Positions 58,099 to 64,000 of a stretch of 64,000 bases of DNA are shown here, one piece after another (positions within the stretch are counted from its first letter, which is position 1; every line of letters begins with the position of its first letter). This stretch comes from JAEZBP01 sp963832725 (lineage in GTDB: Bacteria > Myxococcota_A > Polyangia > Polyangiales > Sandaracinaceae), in NCBI GenBank assembly GCA_963832725.1, contig CAWHVG010000001.1, forward strand, positions 744,001 through 808,000, given 5' to 3'. Below the pieces are notes generated by a model, which saw only the letters and a list, made by a program, of their open reading frames with translations, was not told the origin of the DNA and did not search any database. A program made the translations under genes and the position numbers.

Positions 58099-59342
58099 GC
58101 CGTTCCTCCCAGCGCCGCGCCGAAGAGCCTCGCCCGGCCCTTCTTGGCGCTCGCGCCCTCTGCCGCCGCTGTGCCGCTGCTGGCGCGCGACCGCGAAACA
58201 TTGAGCAACACCCCGACCGCCGCCGAGTTCACCAGCAGCGACGAGCCGCCGTAGCTCATGAAGGGGAGCGCCAGACCCTTGGTGGGCAGCATCCCCATCA
58301 CGACGGCGAGGTTCGTGAAGGCCTGCATCCCGATGAACATCGTGATGCCGACCGCAAGATAGACTCCGTACTCGTCCGATGCGCGAAACGCCACGCGCAT
58401 GCCGCGGACGAAGATGATCGAGAACGCGACGATCAAGAGCGAGAGGCCGATGAACCCGAGCTCCTCGCCGACGATGGCGCTGATGAAGTCCGTGTGGGCC
58501 TCGGGCAGGTAACCGAGCTTTTGGCGGCTGTCGCCGACGCCGACCCCGTCGAGCCCGCCGGTGCCGAAGCTCAGGAAGGCCTCCCAGAGCTGGTAGCCCT
58601 CGTTCTGCCGCGTCTCGAAGGGCTGCAAGAACGCCTGCACGCGGCGCATCCGCATCGGCGAGCTGGCGATGAGCCCGTAGACCACCGGCAGCCCCAGGAT
58701 GCCTGCGCCGAGGATGTACCCGAGCTTCGCCCCGGCGGTGAAGAGCAGGACGAAGGTCAGCATGCCGATCATGACGGCGCTGCCGAAGTCGGGCTGCTTG
58801 AGGCAGAGAAGCATCAAGAAACCCGCCATCAACATGTGAGGCAGGAAACCGACGCTGAACGACTTGATCTTCTCCCGCTTCTTGCTCAGCGAGTACGCCA
58901 ACCAGAGGATGATCGCGACCTTGGCCATCTCGGCGGGCTGGATGTGAATCGGCCCGACGGCGATCCAGCGCGTGGCGCCGCCCGCCGTGTGCCCGAGGCC
59001 GAGCGTGACCGCCGCCATCAGCCCGACGACGCCCGCCAGGATCGGGTACGTCAGCCGCCGGTAGAGGTGATAGTCGATCCGCGCCAGGACCACGATCATC
59101 GGCAGCGCCACCAACGCGTACGCGCCCTGACGGATCAAGAAGAAATAGCCGTTGTCGAAGAGCTGAGACGCGTAGACCGCGCTCGCGCTGTAGACCATCA
59201 CCACACCGAACGCGATCAGCGCGATGACCGTCCCGTAGAGCACGGCGTCCGCCGGCCCGACCGCCGCCTGCGGCTTCGACGGCGCCGCCTCGCCAGGCTC
59301 GCCCGCCTCACGACGGCGAAGGATGCTGCGGATCAATCCCAT
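58095..59342 (-). CDS. ftsW: septal peptidoglycan polymerase FtsW
   Basis: 415 residues. SEDS-family glycosyltransferase acting at division with a class B PBP. Ten membrane helices; family motifs VMVYSASAVYASQ, GHTAGGATRWIAVGPIHIQPAEMAKVA, LKQPDFGSAVMI, LGYLPEAHTDFISAIVGEELGF, LPFMSYGGSSLLVNSAAVGVLLNVSR. A basic cytoplasmic tail follows. Its stop overlaps murG by 4 bp and its start overlaps the murD stop by about 10 bp, so the segment is tightly coupled. No frameshift. Confidence 0.96.
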   Translation of the reverse strand: MGLIRSILRRREAGEPGEAAPSKPQAAVGPADAVLYGTVIALIAFGVVMVYSASAVYASQLFDNGYFFLIRQGAYALVALPMIVVLARIDYHLYRRLTYPILAGVVGLMAAVTLGLGHTAGGATRWIAVGPIHIQPAEMAKVAIILWLAYSLSKKREKIKSFSVGFLPHMLMAGFLMLLCLKQPDFGSAVMIGMLTFVLLFTAGAKLGYILGAGILGLPVVYGLIASSPMRMRRVQAFLQPFETRQNEGYQLWEAFLSFGTGGLDGVGVGDSRQKLGYLPEAHTDFISAIVGEELGFIGLSLLIVAFSIIFVRGMRVAFRASDEYGVYLAVGITMFIGMQAFTNLAVVMGMLPTKGLALPFMSYGGSSLLVNSAAVGVLLNVSRSRASSGTAAAEGASAKKGRARLFGAALGGTA

Positions 59343-60685
59343 GACCCCTCCTCGCGCGGCGCGAGCGCCCGGACCGTCTCCTGGAAGACGTCGCCGCGCT
59401 GCGCGTAGCTCTGGAACATGTCGAAGCTCGAGCAGGCCGGCGCGAGGAGCACCAAATCGCCCGGACGCGCCAGCGCGCGCGCCTTGTCGACGGCGTCCTC
59501 CATCGAGCTCGCCCGCGCGACCTCGAGCGACCCGCCGGCCAGGGCCTGCTCGATCAACGGCGCGGCCTCACCCATCGTGACGACCGCCCGGCCCACCTCC
59601 TGCAGCCGCTCGACCAGCGGCGCGTAGCTCCCGCCCTTGTCGATGCCGCCGGCGATCAGCACCGCGCGGCGCGAGGGCGAGGCCAGCCCGTCGAGGGCGG
59701 CCACGGCGGCGCCGACGTTGGTGGCCTTGGAGTCGTCGACGTAGACGACGCCGTCGAGCTCCCGCACCGATACTGCCCGATGCGGCAGCCCGCTCACGCT
59801 GCCGAGCGCGCCGGCGATGGCATCCGCATCGGCGCCCGCCAGCCGAGCGGTGAGGGCAGCCGCACACGCGTTCTCCTCGTTGTGCCGTCCGGCCAAGAGG
59901 AGCTCGCCACGCGCCAGCGCGAGGCCGCTGACGATGTCCCGGATCACCTCGCCGTCGAGGCGGACTTCCCCATCCGGCGCGCCGAAGCGGTGCACGACGC
60001 GAGCTCCGCCCGAAGCCAGCCGCGCACAGAGCTCGTCGTTCGCCGGGATCACGGCGCTGGCCCCGCTCGATTGGCCGCGGAAGATGTTCCCTTTGGCCTC
60101 GGCGTAGTGGTCGAAGCTCGCGTAGCGGTCGAGATGGTCGGGCGTGACGTTCAGCAGAACGGCGACGTCGGGCGCGAAGTCCCGCACCCGCTCGAGCTGG
60201 AAGCTGGACGCCTCGACCACCAGCACGCCCGACTCGGCCGCTTCGGTGCCGACCGCGTTGGAGAGGGGCTCGCCGAGGTTGCCTCCCACGAAGGTCGGCC
60301 GGCCGGTGCGACGCATCATCTCACCGACCAGCGTGGTGACCGTGCTCTTTCCGTTGGTGCCCGTGATTGCAATCAAGGACCCGCGCACGAAACGCGACGC
60401 CAGCTCGAGCTCGCCGATGACCTCGACGCCGCGCGCTTGCAAGGCGTCGAGCACGGGGAGCGGCGGCACGCCGGGCGAGACCACGACGAGCTCCGCATCT
60501 CGGAAGACGGCATCGTCGTGCCCACCTGCCGCGAGCAACACCCCGAGCGCCTCGACGCGCGCGGCCACCGCCGTCAGCTTCTCCGGCGGACGCCCGTCGT
60601 TGAGGGTGACCCGTGCCCCTTCGCGGACGAGCAGCGACGCTGCCGCGAGCCCACTGGCTCCGGCACCGACGACCACCACATTCAT
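59333..60685 (-). CDS. murD: UDP-N-acetylmuramoylalanine--D-glutamate ligase
   Basis: 450 residues from ATG 60685. Adds D-Glu in the stem peptide. MNVVVVGAGASGLAAASLL is the N-terminal fold, VVSPGVPPLPV, ITGTNGKSTVTTLV the ATP loop, EASSFQLERV and LNVTPDHLDRYASF the substrate-binding blocks, DDSKATNVGAAVAAL, and VLLAPACSSFDMFQSYAQRG near the C-terminus. Complete. Between mraY (20 bp upstream) and ftsW. Confidence 0.96.
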   Translation of the reverse strand: MNVVVVGAGASGLAAASLLVREGARVTLNDGRPPEKLTAVAARVEALGVLLAAGGHDDAVFRDAELVVVSPGVPPLPVLDALQARGVEVIGELELASRFVRGSLIAITGTNGKSTVTTLVGEMMRRTGRPTFVGGNLGEPLSNAVGTEAAESGVLVVEASSFQLERVRDFAPDVAVLLNVTPDHLDRYASFDHYAEAKGNIFRGQSSGASAVIPANDELCARLASGGARVVHRFGAPDGEVRLDGEVIRDIVSGLALARGELLLAGRHNEENACAAALTARLAGADADAIAGALGSVSGLPHRAVSVRELDGVVYVDDSKATNVGAAVAALDGLASPSRRAVLIAGGIDKGGSYAPLVERLQEVGRAVVTMGEAAPLIEQALAGGSLEVARASSMEDAVDKARALARPGDLVLLAPACSSFDMFQSYAQRGDVFQETVRALAPREEGSWD

Positions 60686-60705
60686 TCCCGCGACCTGCAC
60701 GTCTC

Positions 60706-61833
60706 TTACCTCAACTTCAACGTGGCCAACGCGGCCAACGCGAGCATCACACTGATGATCCAGAACCGCACGATGACGCGCGGCTCCGGCCACCCCATCT
60801 TTTCGAAGTGATGGTGAATGGGCGCCATCAAGAAGATGCGCTTCTTGAACATCTTGTAGCTCGCCACCTGACCGATGACGCTCACGGCCTCGATGACGAA
60901 AATTCCGCCGAGCAGGAGCGACAGGAGCTCGTTCTTGGTCATCACGGCCAGCGAGCCGATGCCGCCGCCGAGCGCCAGCGAGCCGACGTCGCCCATGAAG
61001 ACCTGGGCCGGATAGGTGTTGTACCAGAGGAAGCCGAAGCCGGCGCCGATCAGCGCGCCGCAGTACACGCTGAGCTCGATCGCGCTCGGCAGCGACGGGA
61101 TCCGGAGGTACGCGGCCAGGTCCGATCCGAAGAAGGTCACGCCCGCCAGGTAGGCGAGGATCATGTACGTGGCCGAATTGATCATGACCGGCCCGATGGC
61201 CAGTCCGTCGAGCCCGTCGGTGAGGTTCACGGCGTTGGAGAAGCCGACGATGCACACCGAGGCGAAGGCCACGTAGCCCCAGGCCGGGAGTGAGACCGGA
61301 TGCTTGTCGAACGCGACGAAAGGCAGCGAGACGCGGTCGCGGATCGCGATCCAGTCCGCCGGCAAACCGGCCTCGCCGTACCAGAGGTAGGTGCAGATGC
61401 CGATGGCGACTGCGAACTGGAAGATCAGCTTCCAGCGGCCGGCGAGACCGCCGGTGTCCTTCTTTCGGATCTTGGCGGCGTCGTCGATGTAGCCGACCAC
61501 GCCGTAGGCCGTGGTGACGGCCGTGACGACCCAGACCATGAAGTTGCCCGGGTCCGCCCAGAGCACCGTGGAGATGATCAGCGCCAAGAGGATCAGCGCG
61601 CCGCCCATGGTCGGCGTGCCCGCCTTCGAGAGGTGCGCCTCGGGGCCCTCCTTGCGGACCACCTGACCGATCTGCCGGCTCTGCAAGCGCCGGATGAACC
61701 AGGGGTAGAGCCCGAAGGTCACCCCGAGCGCCGTCAACGCGGCCGCGATGGCCCGGAAGGGCACGTAGCGCAGCACGTTGAGGAAGCTGAGCGACGGCGA
61801 GTCCGAGAGCGGGTAGAGGAAGTAGTAGATCAT
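60706..61833 (-). CDS. mraY: phospho-N-acetylmuramoyl-pentapeptide transferase
   Basis: 375 residues from ATG 61833, overlapping the murF stop (ATGA). Integral membrane enzyme making lipid I from UDP-MurNAc-pentapeptide and undecaprenyl phosphate. HLSKAGTPTMGGALIL, the Asp-Asp pair in GVVGYIDDAAKI, NAVNLTDGLDGLAIG with the third catalytic Asp, FMGDVGSLALGG, and the terminal MAPIHHHFEKMGW. About ten membrane helices. Complete. Confidence 0.97.
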   Translation of the reverse strand: MIYYFLYPLSDSPSLSFLNVLRYVPFRAIAAALTALGVTFGLYPWFIRRLQSRQIGQVVRKEGPEAHLSKAGTPTMGGALILLALIISTVLWADPGNFMVWVVTAVTTAYGVVGYIDDAAKIRKKDTGGLAGRWKLIFQFAVAIGICTYLWYGEAGLPADWIAIRDRVSLPFVAFDKHPVSLPAWGYVAFASVCIVGFSNAVNLTDGLDGLAIGPVMINSATYMILAYLAGVTFFGSDLAAYLRIPSLPSAIELSVYCGALIGAGFGFLWYNTYPAQVFMGDVGSLALGGGIGSLAVMTKNELLSLLLGGIFVIEAVSVIGQVASYKMFKKRIFLMAPIHHHFEKMGWPEPRVIVRFWIISVMLALAALATLKLR

Positions 61834-63278
61834 CGCGCGCCCTCCGGGGTCAGCGCTTCCACCACCCGCTCCATCCGCATCCCGCGCGATCCCTTCACCA
61901 GGACCACGTCGTGCGGCGCGGCCAGCTCGCGGACGAGATCCGCGGCGTCCTCGACCTTCTTGATCAGGATCACCTTCATTCGCGGCCGCGCGCTCGACTC
62001 CATCGTGGCCTTCAACGCCGCTCTGCCGGCGTGCGACATCAGCTCGCCGCACGCGATCAGCGCGCCGGCTCCCACCCGCGCGGCCTCGCGCCCGATGTCC
62101 TCGTGCAGTCGCTCGGCGTCGTGACCGAGCTCGAGCATGTCGCCGAGCACCGCCACCAGCTTTCCGTCGCGGGCATTGGCGAGCGCCGACGCCGTCTCCA
62201 ACGCCGCGCGCGTCGAGGGCGGGCTCGCGTTGTAGGTGTCGTCGATCAGGAGAAGCCCGGACGGCAGCTCGCGCGGGACCATCCGCCCCGGATGCGGCGG
62301 CACCTCCGCCAGCGCCCTCGCCGCGTCCTCGAGGCGCGCCGGCTCGAGGGCCTCGATCACCGCGAGCGCCGCCGCCGCGTTCACCGCCGCCGCCTCGCCG
62401 AGGCTCTGCAACCGGACGTCGAGCGCCTGCTCCCGGCTCGGCAGCCGATAGCTCGCCTCCGTACCGCCGTGACCGTCGAGCTCGTAGCGGATCAGCCGCA
62501 CTTCGGCGTCCTCGCCGAGGCCGTAGGTCAGCTTCCGCCCGGCGGGCGAGCGTGGCGCCAGCGCATCGAGGAGCGGCGCTTCCATCCGCCAGATGGCCGT
62601 CGCGTCCGCGCTCAGCCCCATCAGGAGCGAGGCCTTCTCGCGCGCGACACCGGAGAGTCCGCCGACGCCCTCGGTGTGCACCTCGCCGACGGCGGTCACG
62701 ATGCCGACCGTGGGCGCGGTGATCGCGGTCAGGTCCTCGATCTCGCCCGGCACGTTCATGCCGACCTCGATCACGGCCGCGTCGTGCTCCGGACCGAGGG
62801 TGAAGAGCGTCATCGGCACACCGATGCGGTTGTTCAGGTTGCCGTGCGTGTAGACGAGGTGATGCCCGAGCCCCGTCAGCGCGGCCGCGACCAGCTCCTT
62901 GGTCGACGTCTTGCCGACCGAGCCGGTGATGGCGACGACCGGCACGTCGTAGCGGCGGCGATGGAAGCCCGCGAGGGCGCCGAGCGCGCTGAGCGTGTCG
63001 TCGACGCGGAACACGCCGACGCCCTCGGGCACGTCCACGTCGCGTTCGACCAACACGGCGCGCGCGCCCTTCTCGAGGGCGGCGCGGACGTGGTCGTGCC
63101 CGTCGTGCGTGGGCCCGCTGAGGGCCACGAAGAGGTTGCCCGCGACGGTCGTACGCGAGTCGGTGCTCACGCCGACCCCGCGTTGCGAGGGCGCGGCCAC
63201 GACATCGGCGCCGGTGACCTCGGCGATCTCGGATGCCGAGAACGCGGCTTGGTTGGACGGAATGGGGGTCGCAGCCAT
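61830..63278 (-). CDS. murF: UDP-MurNAc-tripeptide--D-Ala-D-Ala ligase
   Basis: 482 residues from ATG 63278. Adds D-Ala-D-Ala to the tripeptide. FSASEIAEVTGADVV N-domain, VSTDSRTTVAGNLFVAL uridine-binding block, ITGSVGKTSTKELV ATP loop, HGNLNNRIGVPMTLF, EVGMNVPGEIEDLT, DDTYNASPPSTRAAL. Starts 2 bp after the murE stop. Complete, uninterrupted. Confidence 0.96.
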   Translation of the reverse strand: MAATPIPSNQAAFSASEIAEVTGADVVAAPSQRGVGVSTDSRTTVAGNLFVALSGPTHDGHDHVRAALEKGARAVLVERDVDVPEGVGVFRVDDTLSALGALAGFHRRRYDVPVVAITGSVGKTSTKELVAAALTGLGHHLVYTHGNLNNRIGVPMTLFTLGPEHDAAVIEVGMNVPGEIEDLTAITAPTVGIVTAVGEVHTEGVGGLSGVAREKASLLMGLSADATAIWRMEAPLLDALAPRSPAGRKLTYGLGEDAEVRLIRYELDGHGGTEASYRLPSREQALDVRLQSLGEAAAVNAAAALAVIEALEPARLEDAARALAEVPPHPGRMVPRELPSGLLLIDDTYNASPPSTRAALETASALANARDGKLVAVLGDMLELGHDAERLHEDIGREAARVGAGALIACGELMSHAGRAALKATMESSARPRMKVILIKKVEDAADLVRELAAPHDVVLVKGSRGMRMERVVEALTPEGAR

Positions 63279-63280
63279 GA

Positions 63281-64000
63281 TCAGGCCTCCCCTCCCCCGC
63301 ACGCCGCGATGGCGGCGCCCGCCTCTTCGCGGTCGTCGAAGTGTAGCTTCTCCGTGCCGCGGATCTGGTAGTCCTCGTGCCCTTTGCCGGCGATCAGCAC
63401 GGTGTCGCCGGGGCGCGCGGCCTCGATCGCGCGGCGGATCGCCTCGCGGCGCTCCTCGCTGACGACATATCCGCGCTCGGCGCCCGCCAGCGCATCGACC
63501 TCGGGCATCCCGCCGGCCACCACGCCGGGCTCGATGGCGGCGAGGATCGCGAAGGGATCCTCGGTCCGCGGGTTGTCGCTGGTGACGACGACCCGATCGG
63601 CGCCGCGCGCCGCCGCCTCGCCCATGATCGGGCGCTTGCCGCGATCGCGGTCGCCGCCGCATCCGAAGACGACCGAGAGCTTGCCCGGCGTGATCGGCCT
63701 GAGCGCCGCCAGCGCACGCGCCAGCGCGTCGGGCGTGTGGGCGTAGTCGACGAGCACCATCACGTCGTCGAGCCCTTCGACCCGCTCCAGTCGACCGGGC
63801 ACGCCGCGCACCTTGGCCAGCGCACGGAGGGCGTCGTCGAGCGGCACGTCGAGCGCGAGCGCGCAGCCGAGCGCGACCAGCAGGTTCTCGAGGTTGTGCT
63901 CGCCGATGAGCGGGCTCGACAACGTCGCCTCGCGGCCCTCGTGGCGGACCGTGGCTGTCATTCCGTCGCGGCCCATCGACGCGTTCGTGGCGACGAGCTC
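63281..64000 (-). CDS. murE: UDP-MurNAc-L-Ala-D-Glu--meso-DAP ligase, C-terminal part
   Basis: About 240 residues; the N-terminal half, with the ATP loop, lies beyond the window end. GEHNLENLLVALGCALAL begins the C-domain region, VDYAHTPDALARAL and VVFGCGGDRDRGKRPIMGEAA follow, and TSDNPRTEDPFAIL holds the DNPR motif typical of enzymes that add meso-diaminopimelate. That indicates mDAP-type peptidoglycan, as in most diderm bacteria. First visible gene of the dcw cluster. Confidence 0.95.
   Translation of the reverse strand, partial: ELVATNASMGRDGMTATVRHEGREATLSSPLIGEHNLENLLVALGCALALDVPLDDALRALAKVRGVPGRLERVEGLDDVMVLVDYAHTPDALARALAALRPITPGKLSVVFGCGGDRDRGKRPIMGEAAARGADRVVVTSDNPRTEDPFAILAAIEPGVVAGGMPEVDALAGAERGYVVSEERREAIRRAIEAARPGDTVLIAGKGHEDYQIRGTEKLHFDDREEAGAAIAACGGGEA

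Overview
The window is high-GC DNA, very probably chromosome from a myxobacterium-like member of the Myxococcota (Polyangia; Sandaracinus-like organisms are the nearest guess). The signs are a MopE/RCC1 giant surface lipoprotein, several Ser/Thr protein kinases with extracytoplasmic tails, an FHA-fused sigma-54 activator, many small Cys-rich lipoproteins, a b558-type succinate dehydrogenase operon (sdhCAB) and a rearranged division/cell-wall (dcw) cluster. No rRNA, tRNA or CRISPR array was seen. The assignment rests on gene content read by eye, not on a search.

Layout. 1-4.9 kb: an IS91-family transposase, a lipoprotein, a histidine phosphatase and a sigma-54 AAA+ protein that lacks a sensory domain. 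4.9-8.9 kb: a 1345-residue MopE/RCC1 lipoprotein. 8.9-13.9 kb (minus strand): FHA-sigma-54 activator, PEGA lipoprotein, small lipoprotein, Ser/Thr kinase. 14-16.6 kb: aldehyde dehydrogenase and a repeat-bearing Cys-rich lipoprotein. 16.9-21.6 kb: lysine 2,3-aminomutase-like radical SAM enzyme, then sdhC-sdhA-sdhB. 21.6-27.1 kb: a scarred region with an intact and a broken YrhK gene, a GIDE-like membrane protein, a double-TetR fusion and an unknown PH-like protein. 27.4-33.4 kb: DedA, LD-carboxypeptidase, PEP carboxykinase, SirB1-like protein, lipoprotein, hisC. 33.5-38.7 kb: a second secreted-protein/lipoprotein/kinase cassette followed by a barrel-like protein plus lipoprotein pair. 39.2-45.7 kb: a lytic transglycosylase-like protein, a TetR-ABC exporter operon and membrane proteins. 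45.7-64 kb (mostly minus strand): murE-murF-mraY-murD-ftsW-murG-[Rieske/FMN oxidoreductase]-[FkbM methyltransferase, opposite strand]-murC-ftsQ-[PAS/GAF histidine kinase]-ftsA-ftsZ.

Functional reading. The dcw cluster supplies lipid II and the divisome but has no murB or ddl at the expected place. The two kinase cassettes (12496-8937 and 33531-36796) share one design: an exported protein with a C-terminal membrane anchor, a translationally overlapped small lipoprotein, and a transmembrane Ser/Thr kinase. One of them lies just downstream of an FHA-domain sigma-54 activator, which suggests phosphothreonine signalling from the envelope to transcription. This repeated module is the best candidate here for an undescribed system.

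Quality caution. At least 13 genes, including ftsZ, ftsQ, murC and murG, are interrupted by single-base indels. Nine fit GATC being written as GATTC/GAATC, several lie in G/C runs, and pckA alone carries a dozen or more one-base insertions. Broken essential genes mean these are most likely consensus-sequence errors. I therefore give such genes as one CDS across the shifts.
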